From NCBI RefSeq assembly GCF_003573695.1, contig NC_039362.1:110711120-110775119 (forward strand): 64,000 nt of DNA, in the 5' to 3' direction. A model generated the notes under the pieces. It was not told where the DNA came from. It searched no databases and saw only the letters and a list, made by a program, of their open reading frames with translations. This document shows positions 23,788 through 35,771 of this stretch, one piece after another; position 1 is the stretch's first letter, and every line of letters starts with the position of its first letter. This DNA comes from Papaver somniferum. Its lineage: Eukaryota > Streptophyta > Magnoliopsida > Ranunculales > Papaveraceae. Made by a program: the position numbers and the translations under genes.

Positions 23788-23974
23788 GAGAAGATTTTTT
23801 TTTACTCGAAGAAATAAACACCAATAATGCGAAAAGACGTGAACGGTTGAAAAGCAGCGGTTACAGAAGACGTATCAAGAAACAAATGGAAGAAAAGATA
23901 CGTGTAATAAATGCAGGATACGAAGAGATGGATAACTGTGGCATTTCTCACATTGTTCTCTACTTCGCAGAGAA

Positions 23975-23993
23975 GATATGAGAAGAGGCAAGA
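23975..23993 (+). other. Polypurine tract of Tat 1
   Basis: ATGAGAAGAGGCAAGA directly precedes the 3' LTR (TGTAGG). The same tract is seen in reverse next to the Tat 3 LTR at 57363-57380. Confidence 0.65.
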
Positions 23994-24471
23994 TGTAGGA
24001 TCAGAATCTCGCAGCAATAATGCCTCAGCGAAATTATTAACAACACAAAACAACACAACAGTGTCGCAGAACAACTTCAGAAATGACATAATAAACGACG
24101 TCAGCTAAATCATGAGAAAAATGTGATGGTCATGCGAAAATTAGGGAGTTTGCGAGATTAACATTTGTAAGGTTGCGAGAATGTCGCAAGCCATATCCGA
24201 AAATAAAGGACAGATTAGTTGTCATCAATTATGTAATTCCCTATAAATATCCATTCAATTGTAAGGAAAGGGAGAGAGATCTTTTTGGAGAGTAGTAGCT
24301 AACAAATAGGAGAGAGAAAAATCAAGTGTGGTTGTTGTTCTTATTCCCTTTCTCTTTTCTTGTAAGATTGTTCAAAAGATTAATCAATAAAATTAAGATT
24401 GTTAATCTAAAATGAGTTGAATATTAATGAAATCTTGTGAAGGGTGTAGTGTAGGATTTCCTGCAACTACA
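23994..24471 (+). repeat. 3' LTR of Tat 1 (478 bp)
   Basis: TGTAGGATCAG...GCAACTACA, followed by the CCTAC duplication. It differs from the 5' LTR by about twelve substitutions and a 5-bp insertion near 24050. Confidence 0.95.
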
Positions 24472-24476
24472 CCTAC

Positions 24477-26474
24477 TACAAACTAACTTCGGTATGGACT
24501 GTAGTTGAACCCCAATCAATCTCACGCTGATCTAAGGTACAGTTGCGCTCCTTACGTCTTTGATCCCAGCAGGATACTACGCACTTGATTCCCTTAGAAG
24601 ATCTCACCCACAACTAAGAGTTGCTACGACCCAAAGTCGAAGACTTTAATAAACAAATCCGTATCACATAGAAAAGTCTACGATAATAGATAAATCTGTC
24701 TCCCACAGAAATACCTACGAGTTTTGTTCCGTCTTTTCATAAATCAAGGTGAACAAGAACCAATCGATAACCCAGACTTATATTCCCGAAGAACAGCCTA
24801 GAATTACCGATCACCTCACAATAATCTTAATCAACTAGCGAATTGCGGAATCACAAACGATGAGACGAAGATGTTTGTGACTTATTTTCTATCTTGCCTA
24901 TCAGATATATCAATCTCAAGCCAATCTTACGATTGTACTCGTACGATAGATACAACAAGATCAGATCACACAACTACAAGGAAAATAGTTCGGTCTGGCT
25001 TCACAATCCCAATGAAGTCTTTAAGTCGTTAACCTACAGGGTCTCGAGAAGAAACCTAAGGTTAAAGGAGAATCGACTCTAGCTAACACAACTAGTGTCA
25101 CACAGGAGGTGTGGGGACTAGGTTTCCCAGTTGCTAGAGTTCTCCTTTATATAGTTTTCAAATCAGGGTTTGCAATCAATGTTAGCTTAATAACAAAGCA
25201 TTCAATATCCACCGTTAGATGAACACCCGATTAGATTCAAGCTAATATCTTTCAAACGTTAGATCGAATCTTAGCTTGTTATACACAAATGAAATGTATT
25301 TCATTTAGGTTTGAGTAACCGTACCTAAACATATACACTTAGTTGGTTCACAACAGTTAACCAAATGGTTATCCATATGAGCACTTTAATATCAACCTTA
25401 TTCTTCTTTACCACAACTAGTTCAAATGACTCAAATGAACTAGTTAAAGAGTTGTTCAATGCTTAGATATTTTGGAAGACACAATTGAAACAAAATAGGT
25501 TTGATTCACTTGAATCGATTCATGAAAATTATAGCCACGGTTTGCAAAGATTGTATTCCTTATAATTTAAATGTTTAAATTCATGAACTGACTGATTTGG
25601 TAAAGTAACCAGCTTGAGTATGCGTACGGGTATGCATACTAAGAAAACGAATTTGAGTTGGTTTTGGTTTCCAAACTCAGCAGAAATTCTCGGGTAGAAA
25701 ACTTTCGTCAGTATGCGTACGGGTACGCATACTTAAGGTGACTGGTTAAGAGTATGTCAATTCGCAGACTCAGCAGATATTCACGGACATGAACTTCCGC
25801 CAGTTTGTGTATGGGTACGCATACTTAACCTGGCTCCTTCACCAATTTCGTACACACACATATGCATACACTTGGTTCCCGGTTCATGGATTTATACGCT
25901 AATGTGTGAACACATGCTTATATCTAAAGATTGTTACATAATCTCAACTCTACACTTCAATCATTGAAACATTCTTAGAGGATGTTATATAGTTGTTATT
26001 CAAGAAATATTTTTCATCAAAGCGATTTTCAAGATATTGAAATGTCAACATGACTTTCGTCACGAGTAAAGATGAACTTGGCTAAAGCAAAAGCTTACCA
26101 AAACATATTTCGAGAAATAGATAGGTGAGTTAAACTCGGCTCGAAATAACAAATGTATATAATTGAAATCTATATACTTATACGACTTTTGTCTCAAGAG
26201 TAGGAGATAGAGTAGATAGACTTTTGAGTGATAGATAAGTTCAAGTCTCCACATACCTTTTAGTCGATGAAGTTCCACTGGTTCCTTGAGTAGTTCTTTG
26301 TCTTCATATGATGATTGCGGTGGAGTCTGGAGCTCAACTACACTTAAATATCCTAGTCCGAGACTTTAGCTATAAGTAAACTAGAAATCAAGACATATAG
26401 TTTTGACAACTAAATTTGACAAAAAAATCTTGAGATAGTAACGCTTGCGAGTTCGACCGAGCAATGCTCTAACA
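24477..26474 (-). repeat. 3' LTR of Copia B, second part
   Basis: Continues the LTR split by Tat 1 and ends ...GCTCTAACA (minus strand TGTTAGAGCA). It contains three palindromic modules at 25618-25639, 25711-25732 and 25803-25826, and a TATA box at 25144-25154. Confidence 0.9.
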
Positions 26475-26490
26475 ATCTCCCCCTTTGTCA
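26475..26490 (-). other. Polypurine tract of Copia B
   Basis: On the minus strand TGACAAAGGGGGAGAT directly precedes the LTR start TGTTAGAGCA. The same arrangement on the plus strand marks Copia E at 33431-33447. Confidence 0.8.
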
Positions 26491-28042
26491 ATTTTAGTGA
26501 CAAAACTATCAATACATATGGATTACAAAATAAGTAAACTTTGCAGCTTCTCTTCCACATGCATGATCTCCTTGGTTCTTCAACATTACTCGAAATCTTC
26601 GTCACTTCCAAATACTCCAATGATTCCAAAGGTTGTAAGTTTAGCATCATCGTTGTTGAAAATCTGTAGCCATAACAATGAGAAAACAAAGGCTCTCAAT
26701 CATTGTTATACAGTGTCATAGTATTATTACACAACATCAAAGTTCAATTGTATCACAACTTCGACAACAATACTATGGTGATATGTATCACTCCCCCTTA
26801 GTCAATACTCCATCTCACATGGAAACCACTCCCCCTTACATAATGATTCGAAAACCATATGTATTTGTAGTGTGAACTACACATTAATTCTCCCTCCTTT
26901 TGTCAATAAAATTGGCAAATGTACGAAAACTATTGGGATCCTAATGAAATTTCCATAGAGACATTTCATGAACAAAAGAAAGCACATATCAACTTTTTAG
27001 ATGCAATCACATAGCCGAAGCTAAATGCATTCATCAAGGAATTTATAAAGATACAAGATAACTCCTATAATATTCCACAGCCGCACTCCCCACAAAGATT
27101 TGGCAATTAAGCACAAGTTCAATTAAGAACTCTCCCCCATAAAATGTCATTTCCGAAAGAACAACAAGAGCGACCTTACTTTTTACGAGAAAGGAAGGAT
27201 TTCTTTGGACACCAAAAATCACAAAAGGAAATGATCTTGTATCCAAAAATATCAACTAAAATAACCACAAGAAAACCCATGATTAATTTAATCGGAATAC
27301 TCAACCAAATTAACCACAAAGGAATTCATGATTAATCTAGTTGGAAATGCTCACATAAGAGAACTTACGGAGCCACACAGTATTAACATAAAATATGGAT
27401 CTGGGAAGATTAATATTGCGGAATAGACAAAGATTCATTCTATTTTTATCACTATTTGCATAACGACATATAATAGACATAATCTTTGTAAACAAAAATT
27501 CATCCTATCTTCCGTCAATTATTTGCATAATGACACAATAGGTTCAATTTTTGTTTGTCAAAAGTTCATCGATCTTTTATCAATACATGCATATCGACAT
27601 ATGAAAGAGATAACTTTTGACAAAGTATGGGACAATCATAGTTCACGGATGCAAACATACATATCCCATAACAAATTACAATATAAAAACCATAAAGATT
27701 AATACTGCAAAAATCATCTTCTAAACAAACTTTAGAATTTAAACAAATAAATCTAAAAATATTGAAGATGAAAAACGTTGGACATAGCTATGTGTAATCA
27801 CAAAAATTGTTATTCCAAACTCTAGTTATTGTTCCTAAAACACAAGAATAAAATTCTTATAAGAAGATTTCCTAGACATTAAGACCTTTGAAAAATTCTT
27901 TGTCGTCCCCGAACTCCTTGTCGTCAGCAGCCACTGGAACATAAGGTTCATGGAGAAAGGAGTCAAATACCAATAAACCTTCTTGGCTGATGATGTCGAA
28001 CCAGGGCCTTCTGAATTTCCAGCGATATTAACACAAAAGCCT
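26491..28042 (-). other. Noncoding 3' internal region of Copia B
   Basis: Matches the corresponding parts of copies A (1-1500), D (6736-7850) and, in inverse orientation, E. ORFs here (26381-26689 minus, 27043-27255 minus) are not conserved as intact frames. No pol sequence is present. Confidence 0.65.
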
Positions 28043-28297
28043 TTATTTGTTGAATCTCCTTCCTTGTTCCTTCAACTCTTCAAGAACATCAGAAAACTTC
28101 CGAGAGTTTGAAGGAACAACTCTTGGCTTCCTCACATTCCTTCTTTTTCTTTTCAAAGTTGGAGGTAACAAAGATCTTTCTTTTTCCTTCGTGATTGATG
28201 GATTAACAATCATATTAACATCTTTTCCATCAGAAGACATGATGCTTGGAGTATCCATAAGAATACGGATTTGTGAGAGGAAATCACACTTGAACAA
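28043..28297 (-). CDS. Small post-gag ORF of Copia B, basic protein
   Basis: 84 codons from 28297, or about 65 from the inner methionines (MDTPSIMSSDGK...). The middle is strongly basic (LKRKRRNVRKPR), which could be a nuclear-localisation signal. It ends KEQGRRFNK. It occupies the same place as the small ORF of copy A (1511-1840) and shares only an MSS-like start with it. The function is unknown. Confidence 0.4.
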   Translation of the reverse strand: MFKCDFLSQIRILMDTPSIMSSDGKDVNMIVNPSITKEKERSLLPPTLKRKRRNVRKPRVVPSNSRKFSDVLEELKEQGRRFNK

Positions 28298-28628
28298 GCA
28301 GTCTTAAGTTAAAAAGAGTTTCGGAGAAGGAAAAAGGAATGTAGGGTTACAGAACCTTTATACACTTCAAAGGATTCACGTATGCACAACTCATACCCTA
28401 TCAAAGGCTGAATTGTCAATTTTAACCCTCTTTTTATTGAGTAACCATGGTAGACCTTTCCAATATCAATTAAATATGGAAAAATTCCAATCTTGCAAAA
28501 CCAGGCAAAGCTCAAAAAAGAAAAGAAAACAAATTTAAAACCATTTTTCTTTTTCAAAAATCTGTGATGCGCAAAATCTTGTCTCTTTTAATCAGGCACA
28601 TGAGACAAGATGCACTAACCAACACAAT
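28298..28628 (-). other. Spacer between gag and small ORF of Copia B
   Basis: An AT-rich linker with an accidental open frame (28309-28557 minus). No recognised domain. Confidence 0.4.
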
Positions 28629-30140
28629 TTAAGCTGTATTGGGATAAACAATAATCTGTCCATCACATCCCTTTTGATCGAAATTCATAGAACCCTGTTT
28701 CTCATAGTTTTTAGACCATAAATTTATTTCCGATGGTTTTTTCTTATCCTTGGAAACTAACTTATTTGACGAAGATAAAATCTTACATACCTCTGCGGTC
28801 TTTTGAACAAGTTTAAGCTTGTTTGCTAATCGATTTGCTCTTCGTTGAAGTTTGTTAACATGTCTCAATTTGTGTTTGTACTTGTAACACTTTTATAGTT
28901 CATGACCCTTGAGTGAACAATATGAGCATGTCAACCTAGAATATGATTCAGGTACCCGAGATGTGCAAGCTGCTAGACACACAGTAGAACCTGAAAAAAT
29001 AGACAGAGAGTTTCCAACGGAAAGATCGATTTTTTCTTCCAGATTGGTTGAGTTCTCTTCTGAAAGAATATCAAAATTGATGTATGTATTGCTACAATTA
29101 TCAAAATCAATATTTTCGCACATAAGTGCAACACTTGATTTTTCGTCTTCATTAGAATCATAGTTGTCAGACATTTCATCAAGACTTGCAGCAAGACCTT
29201 TGTTCCCAGTGTATTTTTTACGATTTGGACACTCATTTGCAAAATGACCAAAACCTTTACACTTAAAGCACTGAGGCATATCCCCGTCATCAGTCTCATC
29301 ATTATCCCTGATTTTAGGAGGAACACGATTATGGGGCTTAACTGATGACTTGGATTTATCTTTGGAGAACCGTTTACTTATCTACAAAAGAAGATCCCTA
29401 AACTGTCTAGTGATCAACGAGACTGACTTGTCAAGATCTTCATCTGATGAATCAGCCTCAGAAAGATTATCTTCAGATATGCAAACACTTTTACTTTTAT
29501 CAAGTAATCTAGTGTTCTTTTGTACTTTGAAAGCAACATCCTTCCCAGATTTGGATGTATGCTCATGATCAAAGATCTTTAGCTTCCCAACCAGAGTATT
29601 TCTGGAGAGCTTTGCGAGATTATTTCCTTCAACGATGGCATGCTTCTTAGAATCGTATCTGGATGGCAATGATCTGAGAATTTTCATCACAATGTCCTTT
29701 TCAGGAATAGTCTTACCCAATGCAAAAGATGCATTAACAATTTAACACACTTTGTGATTAAACTCATCAAATGTTTCTTCATCTGCCATACGAAGGTTTT
29801 CCCAATCAGAATTTAGGTTTTGAAGCCTAGCTTCTTTTTCGCTGGTATTTCCTTCAAATACGGTTTCTAAGATATCCCAGGCTTCTTTAGACTTTGTGCA
29901 CATAGTCACATGATGCTGAAGATCTGGGGTAATGGAATGTATGATAGCATTTAAGCCGTCAGAATTTTGCTTTGCAGCAAGGATTTCTTCTGGAATATAT
30001 CTACCAATATCCTTAGGTATAGATACATCGCCTTTTGTATTAACTGGAGGATCATAGCCATTAACAACACGTACCCATGTTTGGAAATCACGAGCTTGAA
30101 GAAAAGCACGCATAGCGATTTTCTACCATAAGTAGTTTGA
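28629..30140 (-). pseudogene. gag: Copia B gag with CCHC zinc knuckle, broken
   Basis: Copia gag in pieces on the minus strand. 30113-29742 holds the N-terminal core (AWDILETVFEG, RLQNLNSDWENL). 29720-29382 continues it (SLPSRYDSKKHAIVEG, then a D/S-rich linker). 29279-28893 carries the zinc knuckle CFKCKGFGHFANEC and ends in a second cysteine-rich stretch. 28868-28629 is a basic helix-rich tail. Stops at about 29740, 29380 and 28890 break it. The N-terminus before 30113 is cut by the 30140 deletion. It is more complete than copy A at the 3' end. It is followed by the small ORF and not by protease or pol. Confidence 0.85.
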
Positions 30141-32872
30141 GCAATATGTATGGACTAAATCCAATATACTTTCAAGAGAATCAACTAAACAGTTAGACTC
30201 AATCTTAATAAAAAGTATATCAAAGAGTTTATATCTCAATCTCTTGATTTAATTCTTACTCAAGCAAATAGAAATCTGCGAGTCTAATTAAATACAAGAG
30301 AAATAACTTGGATGGTACCAAAGACCAATATCCAAGGATCAATCAATTTCAATTATATAAAAAAATATAATGCGGAAAAGAAATAACATAGACACCAGAA
30401 GTTTTGTTAACGAGGAAACCGCAAATGCAGAAAAACCCCGGGACCTAGTCCAGATTGAACACACACTGTATTAAGCCGCTATAGACACTAGTCTACTAAA
30501 AACTAACTTCGGTTTGAACTGTAGTTGAACCCCAATCAATCTCACACTGATCCAAGGTACAGTTGCGCTCCTTACGTCTCTGATCCCAGCAGGATACTAC
30601 GCACTTGATTCTCTTAGCTGATCTCACCCACAACAAAGAGTTGCTATGACCCAAAGTCGAAGACTTTAATAAACAAATATGTATCACACAGAAAAGACTA
30701 CGATAATAGGTAAATATGTCTCCCACAGAAATACCTACGAGTTTTGTTCTCTCTTTTGATAAATCAAGGTGAACAGGAACTAATCTTTTTTTTTTGGTAA
30801 GTCAAAATTTGTATTAATGGAAAACAAAATTTACAAGAGAAGTTTACAAGAAAAGAGGCTTAAAGCCCCAAAAACTTATAAACTATTTGAATCTATAATA
30901 AGTAACATGTGGGCATTCCACTGAAATAAAAAAATGAATCCTTCCATCAAAGTGTACGCCAACTTCATTATCAAGAAAACACCCTCTTTTTGCCATGGTA
31001 TCCGCTGAAAAATTAGCCTCGCGAAAAGTGTGTATAAATCTAATGGCATCATAGCTTCGACAAACTTCTAACCACCCGGGTCTTGCGAACCAAGGTAGGA
31101 TGTTACCTTTAAATTCCACCACACTAGCCGAGTCTGATCTGAACAGGAACCAATCGATAACCCGGACTTATATTCCCGAAGAACGTCCTAGAATTATCGA
31201 TTACCTAACAATAATCTTAATCGACTAGCGAAACAAGATATTGCAGAATCACAAACGATGAGACGAAGATGTTTTTGACTTCTTTTCTATCTTGCCTATC
31301 GGAGATATAAATCTCAAGCCAATCTTACGATTGTACTCGTATGATAGATACAACAAGATCAGATCACACAACTACAAGAAAAGTAGTCTGGTCTGGCTTC
31401 ACAATCCCAATGAAGTCTTTAAGTCATTAACCTACATGGTCTCGAGAAGAAACCTAAGGTTAAAGGAGAATCGACTCTAGCTAACACAACTAGTATCACA
31501 CAGGAGGTGTGGGGGACTAGGTTTCCCAGTTGCTAGAGTTCTTCTTTATATAGTTTTCAAATCAGTGTTTGCAATCAATGTTAGCTTAGTAACAATGCAT
31601 TCAATATCCACCGGTAGATGAAAACCTGATTAGATTCAAGCTAATATATTTCAACCGTTAGATCGAATCTTAGCTTGTTATACACAAATGAAATGTATTT
31701 CATTTACGTTTGAGTAACCGTACCTAAACGTGTACACTTAGTTGGTTCACAACAGTTAACCAAATGGTTATCCATATGAGCACTTTCATATCAACCTTAT
31801 TCTTCTTTACCACAACTAGTTCAAATGACTCAAATGAACTAGTTAAGAGTTGTTCAATTGCTTAGATCTTTTGGAAGACACAATTGAAACAAAATCGGTT
31901 TGATTCACTTGAATCGATTCATGAACATTGTAGCCATGGTTTGCAAAGATTGTATTCCTTATAATTTAAATGTTTAAGTTCATGAACTGACCGATTTGAT
32001 AAAGTAACCAGCTTAAGTATGCGTACGGGTATGCGTACCAAAGCAACCGAATTTGAGTTGGTTTTGGTTTCCAACCTCAACAGAAATTCTCGGGTAGAAA
32101 ACTTCTGTCAGTATGCGTACGGGTACGCATACTTAAGGTGACTGGTTAAGAGTTTTTAAATTCCCAAACTCAGCAGATATTCACGGACATGAACTTCCGC
32201 CAGTATGCGTGCGGGTACGCATACTTAACCTGTCTCCTTCACCAATTTCTTACACACACATATGCATACACTTGGTTACCGGTTCATGGATTTATACACT
32301 AATGTGCGAACACTATATATGCTTATACCCAAAGATGGTTACATAATCTCAACTCTACACTTCAATCATTAAAACATTCTTAGAGGATGTTATATAGTTG
32401 TTATTCACAAACTATTTTTCATCGATTTTCAAGATATTGAAATGTCAACATAACTTTCGTCACGAGTAAAGATGAACTTGGCTAAAGCGAAAACTTACCA
32501 ACACATATTTCGAGAAATAGATAGGCGAGTTAAACACGGCTCGAAATAGCAAATGTGTTAATTGAAATCTATATACTTATACGACTTTTGTCTCAATAGT
32601 AGGAGATAGAGTAGATAGATTTTTGAGTGATAAATAAGTTCAAGTCTCCACATACCTTTTAGTCGATGAAGTTCCATTGGTTCCTTGAGTAGTTCTTCGT
32701 CTTCATATGATGATCGCAGTGGAGTCTGGAGCTCGACTACACTTAACTATCCTAGTACGAGACTTTAGCTATAAGTAGACTAGAAATCAAGACATATAGT
32801 TTTGACAACTAAATTTGACAAACAAGCTTGAGATAGCAACGCTTGCGAGTTCGACCGAGAAATGCTCTAACA
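30141..32872 (-). repeat. 5' LTR of Copia B, end deleted, LINE inside
   Basis: Ends CTCTAACA at 32872 next to the CTAAG duplication. The other end (about 50 bp of LTR), the PBS and the leader are lost in a deletion that joins gag leader TTTGAGC to LTR GCAATATG. Palindromic modules lie at 32018-32039, 32110-32133 and 32202-32225. Confidence 0.9.
30786..31139 (-). mobile_element. 5'-truncated LINE with RNase H remnant
   Basis: A 354-bp insertion that begins with ten T (the poly-A tail on the minus strand). It is flanked by a 16-bp duplication, TGAACAGGAAC-C/T-AATC, at 30770-30785 and 31140-31155. The minus-strand frame 31122-30883 encodes the C-terminal part of the RNase H domain typical of plant L1-type LINEs (IRFIHTFREANFSADTMAKR). 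All other LINE domains are missing through the usual 5' truncation of target-primed insertion. Confidence 0.9.
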
Positions 32873-32877
32873 CTAAG

Positions 32878-33447
32878 TATTTCATACTATGTGATATCAT
32901 CTAAATAAAGTTTATATGTAATTCTCTCTAAATCCTGAAGTATCTTTTGGTTGAATCCATTACGATCTCATGATTTTCGTACCTTTGCCAATTTTTATTG
33001 ACAAAAAGGGGGAGAATCAATTAGTAGTTTCGCACTACATACATATGGTTTACGGATCATTATGTAAGGGGGAGTCAATCAATATCTATATGTTTCACCT
33101 ATTATGCAAAAAATGTAAGTATTGCTTAAGAGGGAGAAACATATCATTGTAGTATTACTTTAAAGTTGTGATACAATTGAACTTTGAAGAAGATAATAAT
33201 ATTATGTTTCTGTATAACGACGATTGAGAATATTGGTTTTCAAAGTTGTTATTGCTACGGATCTTCAACAACAACGATGCTTAAATGAACACATTCAGAA
33301 TAATTGCAACTTAAAGTGACGAAGAATTCAAGGTGTTGAAGAAACCAAGGAAATCAAGCATGCTGGATTCGAGGAATTTTTGAAGCTTTAGTTTTTTTAT
33401 CCATATGTATTGGTAGTTTTGTCGCTAAAATTGACAAAGGGGGAAAT
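32878..33447 (+). mobile_element. Internal 3' end and polypurine tract of Copia E
   Basis: Continues the internal region interrupted at 14799. It contains plus-strand versions of the A, B and D phrases (AAAAAGGGGGAGAATCA, AAGGGGGAGTCAATC). It ends with the purine tract ACAAAGGGGGAAAT before the LTR at 33448. Confidence 0.8.
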
Positions 33448-35766
33448 TGCTAAAGCATTTCTCAGTCGAACTCACAAGTGTTTCTATCTGAAGCTTGTTG
33501 TCAAATTTAGTTATCAAAACTATATCTTGATTTCTAGTCTAGAATTAGTTAAGTCTTGGATTAGGATAAATGTGTAGTTGAGAAACGGACATCACAGCAG
33601 TCATCATTGCGTACTACCGTTTGAAGGCGAAGATCAACCGAAGCTTTTGGAGAACATTTTAAAAAAAGGTAAGTGAAGACTGAACCACCTATCTATGAGA
33701 CGTTGTTGCATAACTAATTAGACTATAGTAGGCATATCAAGAATTTTGAGTCAAGTTTGTCTTGGTAATTAGTTCTCGAAATATATATGACTAAGCTTAA
33801 AGAACATTTTGTCATATTTGATGAATTTCGGTTAAGGAAAATTTATTGTTCGTAATCTAAGTTACGATTCAAGATTATCATTCGAAAATAGCCCGGAACA
33901 GTGATATGTGTCATTGATGTTATTTGAGAATGATTCAAATCTATCTAGAGAGAAATATGGAACTACTGAAAATCTGGATACAAGACAATATGCATACCAT
34001 TTTCACAAACTGGGAAAACTGTTATAGGTACAGTCGCGTAGTACATGTGCCCAGTACACGTACCGGCATAGCTATAGTTTGGCAGCGACTTAGTGGTACG
34101 CATACCCCGTATCCATACCACAAAAAGTCTGTGAACTCGTGAACCTAGAATGATACGCGTACCCAGTATGCATGCCAAAAAAGAACTAGCGGTTCTGAAA
34201 CCGGTGTGGTATCCATACCCGATACGCAAACCGAAAAAAGTTATGTATGTTCCAGAACTTATATTTGTCTTATGGGTACACATACCCGGTACATGTACCA
34301 TGACAAATATAGTCACGAACAAGGCTGAGTACACGTACTTGCCCTGTCAAATATTTTCAAATGCACATAAAAATTATTTATGTGAGATAACTAGCATTTG
34401 AATAAGTCTCTAAGAACACTCTATATACATGATTTATCACATTAAAACCTATGGTTAAGACTCAAACTTAAAAGTCTTAAGTGTTTATGAAAATGATTAA
34501 GCTTATGGTTTAATCGGCTAGCTTTGGCTAACTGTTTATGAAAAATGTCTTTGTACACGGCTCGGTTACGGTTCATCCGAACCAGAGTTTATATCTTGAT
34601 ATGTCAACCACATTTCAAAGATTCATCTAAATATTTTTTGTTTGGTTCCAAAGCTATCTTAGCTTAAACTTAAAGCAACCTATGCTTTGAAAGTCTATAA
34701 AAGGGGAACCTCAAACAACTAGTATCTTTGAATCCCGACACTATTTTTGTGTGTCCTAGTTGTAAACTAGAGTCGTCATCTTCCTAAAACCCTTTTAGGT
34801 TTTAGCGACTAAAAAGACTTCATAGGGATTCGTGAAGCCAGGTCCAGCTATCTTTTATCTTGATAGCTCGAGTATCCTGATCTTGTTTGATTGTTGAGCT
34901 TTCTCCATCAATCAAGATAGATAGAAATCACAAAGTTCTCTTCGTCTCAGACTTTGTTGATTTCACAAGTTTAATACTTGTGAGGTGAATAATAATGTAG
35001 GATGCTCTTCGGGAAGCATAACCACGGATTTTGAGGTTAGCTAGACTTTGTCTATTGCTATCGATTTCCAGTCTCACCTTGATTTACGATCAAAAAGGAA
35101 ACCATATATATAAGCTTATCTGTGGGAGGCAGATTGGTTTAAAGTCTTCAATTGAATTGAAGCAACTCTTAGGATGTAAAGGACGTCATCTAAGGGAATC
35201 ATCTGCGTGGAGTCCTGCCGGGATTCAAGAGGTGTAAGAAGCGCGACTGTAAGTCAATCTTTGTGAGGGTTTAATTCAGTTTCAACTACATTCCTTTCCG
35301 AAGTTAATTGGTAGTAGGCTAGTGTCTATAGCGGCTTAATATAGTTTAGTGTTCAATCTGGACTAGGTCCCGGGGTTTTTCTGCATTTTCGGTTTCCTCG
35401 TTAGCAAAAATTTTCTGGTTTCTGTGTTATTTATTTTTCGCATTATATTGTTTATCTTTATAATTAAAATATCACAGGTTGTACATAAATCAATGAAAGT
35501 AGATACATCCATCCTTGTTTGTTGATACGACTTGATTGATTCTTGGATATTGATTTTTGAGATCGTCCAAGAACTCTCACACGTAAATCAGGTTCACGGA
35601 TTTGGTTCTGTCAACTTTCTGATTGTGAGAGAAAGAGATATAACTCTGAATATTATTCGTCGATTGAAATTCATTAAGTTGAACTCTCATAATTATATTT
35701 AGGTTTCATCCATACAGGTTGCCTAAGAAAAAGTTGGTGGTGTATTTTGGTACCTCCACCTTTTCA
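33448..35766 (+). repeat. 3' LTR of Copia E (2,319 bp), old
   Basis: Starts TGCTAAAGCA (family TGTTAGAGCA) and ends CCTTTTCA. It is strongly diverged from the other LTRs, so E is older than B, which sits in its internal region. U3 at 34030-34340 has about five degenerate GTACGC/GTATCC inverted motifs spaced roughly 60 bp. TATA-like CTATAAAAGG is near 34695. GTTAG (35767-35771) would be the target duplication, but its partner is not in view. Confidence 0.8.
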
Positions 35767-35771
35767 GTTAG

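Larger units (their letters stand above)
15517..24471 (+). mobile_element. Ty3/gypsy Tat-lineage element 1 (gag-protease, no pol)
   Basis: An 8,955-bp element with both LTRs, flanked by CCTAC at 15512-15516 and 24472-24476. Order: 5' LTR, PBS, gag, aspartic protease, conserved noncoding block, tandem repeats, antisense gene, polypurine tract, 3' LTR. Reverse transcriptase, RNase H and integrase are missing: the sequence passes from the protease to the block that follows pol in Tat 2. The LTRs differ by about a dozen substitutions and one 5-bp indel by eye, so insertion is fairly recent. Tat assignment rests on the gag zinc-knuckle type, the antisense gene and kinship with Tat 2, which has an archaeal-type RNase H. 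Confidence 0.9.
14805..32872 (-). mobile_element. Copia LTR retrotransposon B, gag-only, carrying two later insertions
   Basis: It is flanked by perfect 5-bp duplications CTAAG at 14800-14804 and 32873-32877. On the minus strand the order is 5' LTR (32872-30141), gag (30140-28629), small ORF, noncoding 3' internal region, polypurine tract (26490-26475), 3' LTR. Without the Tat element in one LTR and the LINE in the other it is about 8.7 kb. No pol is present. A deletion at 30140 removed the end of the 5' LTR, the PBS and the gag leader, so this copy cannot prime reverse transcription. Confidence 0.9.
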
